Shown here: piece after piece, positions 47,290 through 56,181 of the stretch
Position numbering within the stretch: position 1 is the stretch's first letter
Layout of the letters: every line of letters starts with the position of its first letter
Source of the DNA: Phytomonas francai
Lineage: Eukaryota; Euglenozoa; Kinetoplastea; Trypanosomatida; Trypanosomatidae
Direction of reading: 5' to 3'
NCBI GenBank assembly: GCA_001766655.1
Contig: MJCC01000011.1
Coordinates: 420,796 to 484,795 of the forward strand
DNA: 64,000 nt
Position numbers and translations under genes: made by a program
Notes under the pieces: generated by a model
Databases searched by the model: none
What the model was told of the DNA's origin: nothing
The model's input: only the letters and a program-made list of their open reading frames with translations

Positions 47290-48162
47290 ATGCGGCAGCG
47301 TTTTCCAAAACACGAAGATTCTTCCAGCCTCCATGGTGTCGCCGAAAATCAACGAGACCCTCGTGCGGATGCGGACTCGACGGAATTACGAGAATTAAGG
47401 CCTCTTACCTCTGAAGAAGTTTCTTATCCTATTTCTCCCAACATGCCAAAGCGCAGAATAACGGAAACCTTTTACATCATCATGGAAATGCTACCCCGCC
47501 ATCTTGTTTCTTGCCTGTTTCCAGATCTTCCTCACCATTATAAAGGTATGTTGTCAAGCCTTTCCGAGAAGTATCTCATTCCGTACAACCGCGAGAACCC
47601 TGCGCATGTGAACCTGCTTCGTCGTTTATGGAAAGGGCATCAAAAAGTGATCTTTGGCGACGCCCCTTTTGAGCCTATTCATGCGAAATGGATGGAGCTT
47701 GGTTTTCAATCGGAGGACCCGTCGACAGATTTTAGGGGCGCCGGGGTTTTCGCCCTCGAGCAACTCGTACATCTAGTGGAAATGTATCCAAAGCACTGGA
47801 GCCGATTCCTCAACGCGAAGGATTTTATTCTTTCCTGCGCTGCCATTAACGTGAGCATGCGGATTATCACATTGTTACGGTTGAGCTCGGCGCGTAGTGT
47901 GGTTTCCGTAAATTTTACAGAAAACTTCACCACTTTGTCGGCAAGAGAGAAGCTGTGCGGTTATATCTATAGTACAAATAGCGAGGTTGCGTTTTTCTTG
48001 TTGGCCGATGTGTTTTGCTGTTATATGTGTGTCCTCGAAAAATATTGGTCGAAATCTGAGAAGAACTTACTTCAATTTAATCATGTCCTCGGGAACGTTT
48101 ACAAAAAGTTCGAGCGAGCGATTTGCATGTCGAAAACCATAGACGATTTGTTTCTTCTGTAG
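47290..48162 (+). CDS. ELMO-domain protein (ELMOD type)
   Basis: The protein has 290 residues. The ELMO core is explicit: HVNLLRRLWKGHQKVIFGD, then WMELGFQSEDPSTDFRGAG with the WxxLGFQxxxPxTDFRGxG signature, including the arginine thought to act as GAP finger, then FALEQLVHLVEMYP. Stand-alone ELMOD proteins act as GAPs for ARF/ARL GTPases and have cilium and Golgi roles; the larger ELMO1-3 are RAC GEF cofactors. The size and lack of a PH domain favour the ELMOD class. The N-terminal ~50 residues are polar and probably disordered. Confidence 0.85.
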   Translation: MRQRFPKHEDSSSLHGVAENQRDPRADADSTELRELRPLTSEEVSYPISPNMPKRRITETFYIIMEMLPRHLVSCLFPDLPHHYKGMLSSLSEKYLIPYNRENPAHVNLLRRLWKGHQKVIFGDAPFEPIHAKWMELGFQSEDPSTDFRGAGVFALEQLVHLVEMYPKHWSRFLNAKDFILSCAAINVSMRIITLLRLSSARSVVSVNFTENFTTLSAREKLCGYIYSTNSEVAFFLLADVFCCYMCVLEKYWSKSEKNLLQFNHVLGNVYKKFERAICMSKTIDDLFLL

Positions 48163-48370
48163 GAAAGGAATAAATAAGGATAGTTATACTCATCAAAAGA
48201 TGGAAACGAAAGAAATGATGTAGAATATGGAACATCCTATCCCTTCTAAGCAGCCAATTGCTAGATTCTGAAGGATACTAATTACTTGTCGCTACTATTC
48301 TTTAAATGAGAAGAGAAGCCCAGAGCGGAAAGCTCTTTGATTAGTATTAGTATTCTTTTAAGTAGTCGTC

Positions 48371-49628
48371 ATGAATGGGGAGGCTTCTTATTACTTACAG
48401 AACTTTAATTCCCACTTTATTTCCTTCCATCTTTTTCAGCACTTTATCCCCCTCGAGGTGGGGTAGACGGAAGGCACGATTTTTTTTGTTTAAGGTGCCA
48501 TATTTATACGATGGAATGCTAAAATCAAAGGATCCGTCCGACCATAACGAGGACATCCTTGAGCAGCTCGCAGCCTTCGCCTCTTCTAGAGAAATTCCCG
48601 TGTTGGGCTTTGCGAACCATACGGTATTAATATATCTAGTACCCCAATGGATGATGCCGGCACTGCTGCTTTTCTACCCACGCTTTTAAATTCAGAAAAG
48701 GAAATTATGGAGGTATCGAATTATGTTTACGGCAACCCTATTGCGGGTTACCAACGGAGCGAGGAAGAAGGAGGAAGCTGTTGTATCATTTGGAAGATCG
48801 CCCCCGCCGTCCTGCGCATGCTCCCGCCGTCACTTTCACCAGAAAGCAGAATTCTAAAAAGGGTGAAAAAAGAGGAAAACAAAGAGGGGGGCGTAAAAAG
48901 AGAAGATAAAAGAGAGGACTCTCATTTATTCGACGAGGAATATTGTTTTACTGATCTTTCCGATACCCCTATCGAGGCGGTGGCGGTTCTCAAGGGCTTT
49001 CCCTCAGTCCGAATCATTACCGCGAGCGCGCGATATCCAATATTCGTTTCCAAAAACAACAACACTAATAGTAATACAAATAACTCCCCCATGGACAAGA
49101 ATTCAAGAGTTTACCCACGCTCGAGAAGTTCGTCTGCGGTGAAGGAGGTTATCAAATATCATTGGCGATCGTTTTTGCCCTTTCTTCCGCCTAACCTCTC
49201 CCTCCTACTTCAATTTTCCGAAGATGACTTGGCGAGCTGTGCGTGGTATGAAGTAAGCTATCCGAACGGCGAACCTTTCCTACGATCAGCTGTGGAGAAA
49301 GTTGGGAATGCAGGCGTGACTTCTAAATTGGGTACTCTTTGGAAAGAGCAACTACGGGTGATTGGCAGTTCTTTTTTTATTTTTCTTTCCTTCCTCGTCT
49401 ACTAGAATGTTAAGTTGGAGGTTGGCAAGCGAAATACTCCACCTCGATCTCGCAAACAGGTGCTAGAATGCATCCAACGCCTGAGAGAGCTGCTTGTGGA
49501 ATTTACCGCCTTTTATTTCCATGGATCTGCGTGTGTTACAGATGTGCAGGTGACGTAGCGATTATTTTGATCATTTTCCCGAGAGAGAGCTCTTCTCGCA
49601 AATGCGCACGGGGTTTGAAGTATGGTGA
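48371..49628 (+). pseudogene. Protein gene broken by frameshifts and a stop
   Basis: Coding-like sequence passes through several frames. An ATG at 48371 opens MNGEASYYLQNFNSHF, stopping at TAG 48464. The overlapping frame (ATG 48375) carries DHNEDILEQLAAFASSREIP to 48689. The original frame resumes (48647-49405) with MDDAGTAAFLPTLLNSEKE and WYEVSYPNGEPFLRSAVE. After an in-frame TAG (49403-49405) it continues with VLECIQRLRELLVEFTAFYF to TAG 49556. The other frame adds YFDHFPERELFSQMRTGFE to a TGA at 49626. So there are about three frame changes and one internal stop. A KRVKKEENKEGG basic region and an Asn/Thr run lie in the middle. Family not recognised. Sequencing errors could explain single lesions but hardly all of them. 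Confidence 0.6.
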
Positions 49629-50160
49629 AAAAATCTAGGCGAAACATAAGCCTAAAAGAGACCAATTCCCTGTGTAAGTCACATTTGGTAAGTAGTTTCC
49701 TTTTTCTTTTTTTACTGCTTTGGTTTCGCTTCAGCTTAGCTGTTGCGTGTTTTCCCTTTTTTTGTGTGTGTGTGTGTGTGTGCTGCTCCAATACCAACAA
49801 ACAGAATTCAAATGTGACGATTCGGATGGTCCAGCCTCGATGAGACTGCCGAAGCAGAGTCTGAACCCCCCCCCCCCCCCTTGTTACACCTTGTTACCCC
49901 TTCCAAACACGCCCTCTTCTCTCCCCCTTTCTTTCTCTGTTGGGTTGATCTCGGTGAGTTGCTATTCGTTTTTGTGTGTCGTGGTGGGAAAAGGCTAGGG
50001 AGGGAAGGGTGTGTGTGCGTGTGACACCGTGACTGCGTCTGCCCCCGACTTCAATCCGCCGTGTTTCCGCAGGAGGACATCGCGCGCGCGCGCTTTCTGC
50101 ACTCGGAGGGAGGGGATTCGTCCACTTGAGACGGCAACGGCCGAGCGCCCTGTCGAGGCC
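49629..50160. other. Spacer with (TG)n and poly-C tracts
   Basis: No gene supported. (TG)n at about 49763-49782, a C-run at about 49866-49880 and a T/C-rich run at 49910-49945. The FtsH-like frame is open here but has no ATG before 50161. Confidence 0.5.
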
Positions 50161-51996
50161 ATGGACCCCCTCGCGCGTGGGGGCGAAAGAGAGGGCGCCG
50201 AGGAGGGGGCGCCGCGGCCGCCGGCGTACTACCGCGGCTTCGTCGACGCCGAGCGGCGGCGGAAGGTGGTGAACGCGGAGGTGTCGCCCGGGCAGGCGGT
50301 CGTCGGCGCCCTCCTCGCGGCCCTCCCGATCTCGCTTTTCATATTGATCGTGTCCCGCCTGCGGGCGGGCGGGGGCGGGGGGAGGCGAAAGGCCTCCGGC
50401 GAAGACGGCTTCTGGGAGAGCGCGCGGGCGGCGGTGACGCGGGCCGTGGACCCCCTTCCCGCGCGCGACTTCCGCGTCGACGTGGGTCGCGCGGGCTTCG
50501 GCGACGTCGTCGGGCTCCCCGAGGCGGTCGAGGCGGTCCGCCCGTTCGTAGAGTTCCTGCGCGAGCCCGCGCGGCTTTCGCGGCTGGGCGGGAGGCTGCC
50601 GCGCGGCTGCCTGCTGACGGGCCCGCCCGGGACGGGAAAGACGCTGCTCGCGCGCGCGGTTGCCGGGGAGGCGGGGGCGCCCTTCTTCGCCGCCGTCGGT
50701 GCCGACTTCATCGAGGTCTACGCGGGCTCCGGGCCGCGGCGGGTGCGCGAGCTCTTCGCGGCGGCCCGCGCGTCCGCCCCGTCCGTCGTTTTCATCGACG
50801 AGATCGACGCCGTTGGGGCGCGCGCGGGGGTCGGCGGGCCGCTCGGCCTCGCCGGCGAGGAACGCCGCACGGTCAATCAGCTGCTCGCGGAGCTCGACGG
50901 GCTGCCGACGGCGGCGGCCGTCGCCGTCTTCGCGGCGACGAACTTCGAAGCGCGGCTCGACCCCGCCCTGCTGCGGGCCGGCCGCTTCGACCGGAAGATC
51001 CCCCTTGAGATGCCCGACCGCGGCGAGCGCGTCGCCCTCTTCGAGCACTACCTCGCCAAAGTCGTCGTGGAGGGCGGGGCGGGGGATGCCGGGCGCGCCG
51101 CGGCGGCGCGAATGGCGGAGCGCCTCGCGGGGCTCGCCACGGGCGCCTCCCCCGCCGCCATCGCGGCGATCGTGAACGAGGCCGCCCTGCGCGCCGCCGT
51201 CGGGGACCGCCCGGCGGTCGGCCTCGTCGACCTCCTGCCGGCCGTCGACGACGTTTTGATCGGCAAACGCCACCGCAGCCGGCGCACGGCGGACGCGGAG
51301 AGGCGGGTGGCCGTCTACGAGAGCGCACGCGCCCTCCTCGCGTGGATTTTGCCCACGCAAAGCGAGGTTGTGAAGGTCTCGATCACGCCGCGGGGGATGA
51401 GCGCCACGGGCTTTACCCAACAGCTCGGCCGCGAAAGGTTCGACCTCACGACGGAGCGCTCGATGTTCACGGACCTCTGCGTGCGGCTCGCCGGGCGTCT
51501 GGCGGAGGAGGTTCTCTACCACGATCTCACCACGACCGCCGAGCAGGACTTTCAGCACGCTACGCGGCTTGCCGTGGAGGCCTTTCTTTCCTTTGGCACC
51601 TCGCCCCAAAACGTCGGGCTGCTTGCTTTCGATCCTCAGCACCTTCACGACGGGCGGTCCTTCCAAAAGCACTCGGAGGAGATGCAACGGCTCGCGGAGG
51701 CGGAGGCCGTGCGGTTGATCGCCGCCGCCAGCGAGTTCACACGGGCCCTTCTTCTCCGACACAAAGACGCGTTTTTGCGGCTTTCCACAGAGTTGTTTGA
51801 AAAGAAGGAGCTTCTGCGGGAGGATATTGAGAATATCCTAGGACCTCGCCCACCGGAGGAGGAGCTCGCTTCGGAAACGCAAGCCGCCATCGCGCGATTC
51901 TCCGCCGCTTCGGAAAAGGCAGCGCTCAGCCGTCGACAAACGATCGAGGGTCTTTATGCAAATAGCGATGATGAAATCACAACCGTGATGCTATGA
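50161..51996 (+). CDS. FtsH-like AAA protein lacking the protease zinc histidines
   Basis: The protein has 611 residues from the ATG at 50161. One membrane segment ([19 protein letters not shown], ~45-63) is followed by an AAA ATPase with Walker A GPPGTGKT (K160), Walker [12 protein letters not shown] (D213, E214) and second region [10 protein letters not shown], all intact. A peptidase M41-like domain follows. Where FtsH has the zinc site HEAGH, this protein has YESAR (Y386, E387, R390): both histidines are gone while Glu remains. The later zinc-ligand region (AEQDFQHAT) is kept. It should unfold or extract membrane proteins but not cleave them with zinc, like plant FtsHi proteins. Mitochondrial location is likely but no presequence is seen. 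Confidence 0.85.
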   Translation: MDPLARGGEREGAEEGAPRPPAYYRGFVDAERRRKVVNAEVSPGQAVVGALLAALPISLFILIVSRLRAGGGGGRRKASGEDGFWESARAAVTRAVDPLPARDFRVDVGRAGFGDVVGLPEAVEAVRPFVEFLREPARLSRLGGRLPRGCLLTGPPGTGKTLLARAVAGEAGAPFFAAVGADFIEVYAGSGPRRVRELFAAARASAPSVVFIDEIDAVGARAGVGGPLGLAGEERRTVNQLLAELDGLPTAAAVAVFAATNFEARLDPALLRAGRFDRKIPLEMPDRGERVALFEHYLAKVVVEGGAGDAGRAAAARMAERLAGLATGASPAAIAAIVNEAALRAAVGDRPAVGLVDLLPAVDDVLIGKRHRSRRTADAERRVAVYESARALLAWILPTQSEVVKVSITPRGMSATGFTQQLGRERFDLTTERSMFTDLCVRLAGRLAEEVLYHDLTTTAEQDFQHATRLAVEAFLSFGTSPQNVGLLAFDPQHLHDGRSFQKHSEEMQRLAEAEAVRLIAAASEFTRALLLRHKDAFLRLSTELFEKKELLREDIENILGPRPPEEELASETQAAIARFSAASEKAALSRRQTIEGLYANSDDEITTVML

Positions 51997-52612
51997 GACT
52001 TTTTTCCCCTTTCAAAAAGTGAGCGGCTAGTATAATTCTAACCTGTTTTATGGTTGTTGTTATTATTTTTTACGATTCATGGTGATTGGGGGTAGAGAAT
52101 AGAAACCATTTTTGGCTTTTTTATATAAACACTTGATACCCCCTTCTTTTTGAGTGAGGCTTCATCACCGTTCATTCGGGTATCCTCCACTTATCGAACG
52201 GCTATTCAAACAGGTAAAGTAGAATTTTATTAGGTATAGAGGGATCTCTTTGTGGTGAGGCTTGTCAGGACTAAACTTCACCGTATCCTTCGTTTGCAGA
52301 GTATTATTGTTATTATGCTTGTTTCATTAATATCGAAAAGGGAGGGTATTTGTGTCCTCAGGCGCTCTTTACACGAGATGGGTAGTTTGTATCCCGTTTT
52401 CAAAAGTTTTTTATACCCACCAATGCGTGTTTATGGTTTTCCTATTGTCATTCATTCCTTTTTCTCCCTCTTTATCTTCTTTTGGGTTGTTGTTGTTGTT
52501 GGGGAGATCGCTTATACGACAGGATTGAGCTCACATCCTCCCACCTCCCCTTCTTCCTTGCCTTTGCCCGTACTTCACACGCGTCCGAGCTCGCGGGTGG
52601 CGCCTTGAACGG
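51997..52612. other. Spacer, AT-rich then GT/T-rich
   Basis: No supported gene. A GTG-initiated frame at 52252-52608 has spacer composition. The C/T tract at 52535-52565 is a likely splice signal for the SRP19 gene. Confidence 0.5.
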
Positions 52613-53131
52613 ATGACCTCGCCGACCCCCCTTCCCCCGACGCCGTCCTTTCCGGCCTCCGCGTCGTCCGCGGAGGCGGCGGAGCTTCGCGCGATGCAGA
52701 CGATCTTCCCGGAGTACCTCGACGCCGCGCTCACGCCGCGGGAGGGGCGGCGGCTCACCAAGGCCCAGGCCGTCGCCCACCCCACCCCCGACGAGATCAT
52801 CAACGCCCTGCGCGCGCTCGGCTTTCGCAGGATCGCCTTTCTCCCCCGCAAGTCCCTGCCGCGCTCGCAGGGCTCGATGCGGTTTGCGGTGGTGCCCCAC
52901 GGCGCCGTCAAGGTCCTCCTGAAGGAGCCCGCCGACGCGCACGACATCAAAAAAAGCGACTTCGACCGCCAGACGCGGAAGCCCGTCGTGGCGGGGTTGG
53001 AGTCGAAACACGAGGTCCTGAAACGGGTGGCGGCGCTGATTAAGGCGAAGGGGGGGCCGAGGCCGGCCCCGCCGACCCCCGCCGACATCCTCGCCAGCTT
53101 CGCGGTAAACCAGCCAAAGACGAAAAGGTAG
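52613..53131 (+). CDS. SRP19: Signal recognition particle 19 kDa protein
   Basis: The protein has 172 residues. After a Pro/Ser/Ala-rich lead of ~26, the SRP19 fold is readable: MQTIFPEYLDAALTPREGRR matches the family's IYPxYLdxxkTxxeGRR start, then AVAHPTPDEIINALRALGF, then PRKSLPRSQGSMRFAVVP in the RNA-contacting loop region. A C-terminal KHEVLKRVAALIKAK helix and a basic tail (NQPKTKR) follow. SRP19 binds helices 6 and 8 of SRP RNA and lets SRP54 dock. Trypanosomatid SRP contains SRP19. The sequence is diverged, but motif order and length agree. Confidence 0.85.
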   Translation: MTSPTPLPPTPSFPASASSAEAAELRAMQTIFPEYLDAALTPREGRRLTKAQAVAHPTPDEIINALRALGFRRIAFLPRKSLPRSQGSMRFAVVPHGAVKVLLKEPADAHDIKKSDFDRQTRKPVVAGLESKHEVLKRVAALIKAKGGPRPAPPTPADILASFAVNQPKTKR

Positions 53132-53424
53132 GGCGAGAGCGGGCAAACCAACGCGAGGATTTTACCCCCTCTGGAGTGCGTACCGGGTTTGCTGGATTAA
53201 ATCGGTAATAGTGTGATAATGTACAAAAAGAAAGTGTCGACGACGGGTAACCCACGTATTGGCTAACCTCTTTAATCCAATAAGACTTAAAAAGAGGAAC
53301 ATCTCCCAATGATTATTACCTTCAAGGGACGAACCACAACCACACACATACTTTTAGGATAATAATTAAAAAAAAAAAAAAGAAACAAAGAGGCGGAAGA
53401 AGAGGCGTGGTATTGGGCATTGTG
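53132..53424. other. Left flank of tandem array and poly-A junction
   Basis: Unique spacer up to about 53367, then a run of 14 A (53368-53381) at which the repeat unit begins. The same A-run recurs at 58572-58585 between units 1 and 2. Confidence 0.7.
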
Positions 53425-54405
53425 ATGGAAGATAAATGCCCGCAGGAATTGGGACGTTTTCAGGAAAGTGATATTGACTTTGACTGGGATGCCCCCACAG
53501 GTGATGAAACCAATAGTGAAAGATATCCCGGTCAAGCGCCAAAAGCTGTGAGAAGGGGCTCCTGCAGCCGCGTGCGGCGTGCATTCTGGAAAGCGCGCAA
53601 TCTTGTGGTGGCCTACAAGAAGGTCGCATTATGGCGGGAAGACGATCTAACGGACGCGGTGGAATCCTCTCGCACCATTCAGCGGATTCAGGCAAAGCGC
53701 TGCGAGAACGGTGAGCCGGATACCTGTCCGTATCTTCTGCGTTATTACGCGCTTAGGGTGATCGACACGCACCACTACCAGTGGCTGATGGAATGGGTTG
53801 ATTATTCTCTCTTGGATCTGATCGAAAACGAAGTATTTAAAAAGGAAGCGGTGTGTGGGGGGGTTGCTCGGCAATTAGTGGAGGCTCTTCGTTTTTTGCA
53901 CGTCGAGGTGGGGTTGGTTCACGGGGATGTCAGCCTCGCGAATGTTTTGGTAGTACCAAATGCGGTAACACTTACGGACAGAAAAGGAGAGATGGGCCTT
54001 TTTTCTACGCGCCTTGGGGATTTAGAGGGCTGCTTCCCCGTAGGGGTCTCACCGGGGTGCTTTCACGGAACGTATCTCTTCGCGGCACCTGAGATATTAG
54101 CGCATCGCGTCGAGGTCGTAGATTTCAGCGTGGATGTGTGGTCGCTAGGGATTGCCATCTGCATGTTGTTAAGCGGGGGCAATCACCCTTTTATCGCTCG
54201 CGCAGAGCCAACTTTTTGGGATATCCTCGATTCCTTAAATAACGCCAAGGCTTTGAATCTGCAGACGCACCTCAAGGCGTTGCTTCCCGGTGTCAGTGAA
54301 GAGGGCATTGAATTCCTCTGTGGGTGTTTGTCGTGGGAGCCTTCGGAGCGGTTGTCTACTACTCAACTTACCCAGCTTCCGTGGTTTTCACGATACTTTG
54401 GATAG
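53425..54405 (+). CDS. Divergent protein kinase, copy 1
   Basis: The protein has 326 residues from the ATG at 53425 (frame opens at a GTG 18 bases earlier). The kinase fold is recognisable: an RRGSCSRVRRAF glycine-poor P-loop, VVAYKK (K65/K66), the hinge MEWVDYSLLDLIE, HGDVSLANVLV (H166-G-D168, N173) for HRDxxxxN, GDLEG (D199) for DFG, AAPEI for APE, then VDVWSLGIAICMLLSG. The catalytic Lys, both Asp and Asn are present, so activity is possible. HRD to HGD and DFG to DLE are uncommon, and the Gly-loop is degenerate. No family is assigned. The protein is identical to copy 2. Confidence 0.85.
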   Translation: MEDKCPQELGRFQESDIDFDWDAPTGDETNSERYPGQAPKAVRRGSCSRVRRAFWKARNLVVAYKKVALWREDDLTDAVESSRTIQRIQAKRCENGEPDTCPYLLRYYALRVIDTHHYQWLMEWVDYSLLDLIENEVFKKEAVCGGVARQLVEALRFLHVEVGLVHGDVSLANVLVVPNAVTLTDRKGEMGLFSTRLGDLEGCFPVGVSPGCFHGTYLFAAPEILAHRVEVVDFSVDVWSLGIAICMLLSGGNHPFIARAEPTFWDILDSLNNAKALNLQTHLKALLPGVSEEGIEFLCGCLSWEPSERLSTTQLTQLPWFSRYFG

Positions 54406-54570
54406 CGTGTGTGGGTGGTCGTGCATCTATCCTTCTCATTCATTCGCACGTTAAAACTTAGAAAGAGAGAGAGAGAGAGGGAGAGGGAAGGTGAATGAGG
54501 TGACTTTAAGGCATGATGTGTGTAGTAGGGCTATGCTATGTATTTTTTTGGCCTTCTTTTTCCAGGCGCC

Positions 54571-54608
54571 GGTTTTACATGACTCCTTTTTCCCCTTTTC
54601 TTTTTCAG
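54571..54608 (+). promoter_or_regulatory. Probable trans-splice acceptor for KCTD-like gene, copy 1
   Basis: The T/C tract ending in CAG (54606-54608) lies 50 bases before the ATG at 54659; an alternative AG is at 54564-54565. This argues against the GTG-initiated upstream extension of the frame. The identical arrangement recurs at 59775-59812. Confidence 0.55.
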
Positions 54609-54658
54609 GTTGGATAGTCTCTCTGTTGTTGTTTGTGATATCGCCCATTTGTTCATCA

Positions 54659-55621
54659 ATGAACCGAATTATTCAAGTCAATGCGGGAGGGCGTCTCTTT
54701 CAGACCTATCTATCCACGCTGTTGCGCTATCCGGAAACTAAATTTGCGAAACTTTTTGCGCCAGGCCAGGGCCAAACTACGCCCCAAGTTCCCAAGCTGA
54801 ACCTCGACGAACAGGGCTCACCCGCAGACAGTGTTTTCCTGGACGTTAACCCGGACGTGTTTGACCTTGTTCTGAACTTTCTGCGCACGAACATCATGCG
54901 CCTGCCCACCCACAACGACGCCCTGCGTTCGGATCTAGTATTTCATCTGAACACGTGGGACCTCCTGCCGTACGCGTTTCCGCCGCTGCCGGGGGGGGAA
55001 GGCGAGGGCGAGGGCGAGGGGGAGAATGGCGAGGGCGAGGAGGGCCCCGCGAGGGTCGTTCTCCCGGACGCGTGCGTCGTCCAGCTCTGCGATCACCTGC
55101 ACCACGACCAAGGGGTGAAGCGCCACGCGCTGACGATCACCTACGGCGCGGACGGCTTCCAGCTCCGCGGCCTCACCCAGGCCATTCGCCGCGACCTCTC
55201 CCGGCAGCTCTCCTCGACGTTCTGGCAGTGCTACCAAACCAACGAACGCGCGGCGTTCTTCACGACGACGAAGATCGCGAACGGGGCGGCCGACCTGCTG
55301 ATGACGTCCATCACCCAGCAGGTGATCGAGCATACGGAGCGGATGGGCTACCACCTGACCAGTTCCTACATCACCCTCAGCCCGGACGTCGTCCACACGA
55401 GTGTCCGAATGCTCATTCACAACCTCATCTTCCGGCGCACACGCTTGCCGTACTTAGAGCCCTCCGACGGGATCGCCCTGTTGGAGGATGGCGGCGAAGA
55501 GGAGGTCCTCGAGACTTTTCAAAACTTTGAGCCCAGACACGTTGGACCAAAGAAGGTCGAATGGGAGGAATCTCGTCCACCAGCATCCGAACGAGTAAGT
55601 GATATATGGAAATCGGAATAA
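54659..55621 (+). CDS. KCTD-like BTB/T1-domain protein, copy 1
   Basis: The protein has 320 residues from ATG 54659. The first ~100 form a T1/BTB tetramerisation domain: IIQVNAGGRLFQTYLSTLLR, then FLDVNPDVFDLVLNFLRT. This matches the VxLNVGGxxFxTxxxTL...DRDxxxFxxILxYLRxG pattern, with NP replacing RD. A Gly/Glu run (~118-132) leads to a second ordered region (FQLRGLTQAIRRDLSRQLS; YHLTSSYITLSPDVVHTS). KCTD proteins are often adaptors for CUL3 ubiquitin ligases or assemble as pentamers on partners. It follows the kinase by 253 bases in both units, hinting at shared regulation. Identical in copy 2. Confidence 0.82.
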   Translation: MNRIIQVNAGGRLFQTYLSTLLRYPETKFAKLFAPGQGQTTPQVPKLNLDEQGSPADSVFLDVNPDVFDLVLNFLRTNIMRLPTHNDALRSDLVFHLNTWDLLPYAFPPLPGGEGEGEGEGENGEGEEGPARVVLPDACVVQLCDHLHHDQGVKRHALTITYGADGFQLRGLTQAIRRDLSRQLSSTFWQCYQTNERAAFFTTTKIANGAADLLMTSITQQVIEHTERMGYHLTSSYITLSPDVVHTSVRMLIHNLIFRRTRLPYLEPSDGIALLEDGGEEEVLETFQNFEPRHVGPKKVEWEESRPPASERVSDIWKSE

Positions 55622-55968
55622 CTCCCTGTAAAAAAAAAACTACTCACCGTGTAAATGGATATTGCGATAAACTATAAGATATAAGACAACCCTAAAGAAG
55701 ATGAAACATGGTTTGAATTAGCTAACGGAAATGTATAATTTTAGAAATAAACGCTCCTTAAATTTATTTTATCCCTCCCCAAGAAGACAGCGCGTGACAG
55801 GAAAAAAAAGTTTGTGTTGGGGGACGGGGAGCCGAAGACCCCCGAATCCCAAATTCGTCAGAGAGTGAATTCTGTAAGTTTACCCCACCAATAAAGTGAG
55901 GGAACTGAATCTAGAAAAGTTCCAGGCAAAACGTACGCGGGTTGTCCTTCAGGCGCGCGCAAGCATGG

Positions 55969-56181
55969 ATGCGCTCGTTGGCGGCCCCCCGCTCGCACGC
56001 GCATCGCGTCTTGGACGAGAGGGGCAGTTTCATCAGGCGCTGCTGGCGGGACACCTTCGTGGCCCTGTCGGAGAGGAACCGCCGACGGCGTGTGCGAGTA
56101 CCTTTTGTTCACCCCCCCCCGTTGAACCACTCGGTGGCGCACCGCATCGACCCCCAACCGTTCTCGCCTGAACGCCACTAA
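55969..56181 (+). CDS. Possible 70-residue Arg-rich ORF, copy 1
   Basis: ATG at 55969 opens 70 codons (MRSLAAPRSHAHRVLDERGS ... SPERH). It is Arg/His-rich with a CWRDTFVALSERNRRRRVRV segment. The identical part of the repeat unit ends just past its stop codon, which is the main argument that it may be a gene. No family recognised. Composition could also reflect GC-rich noncoding DNA. Confidence 0.35.
   Translation: MRSLAAPRSHAHRVLDERGSFIRRCWRDTFVALSERNRRRRVRVPFVHPPPLNHSVAHRIDPQPFSPERH

Noticed and set aside
49370..49410. Cis-intron instead of the in-frame stop in the broken gene
   Set aside because: A pyrimidine tract followed by CTACTAG looks like a 3' splice site, but cis-introns are very rare in trypanosomatids, and further frameshifts on both sides favour decay.
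52252..52608. 118-codon frame upstream of SRP19
   Set aside because: GTG start, hydrophobic translation of T-rich spacer, overlapping the likely splice-acceptor tract of SRP19.
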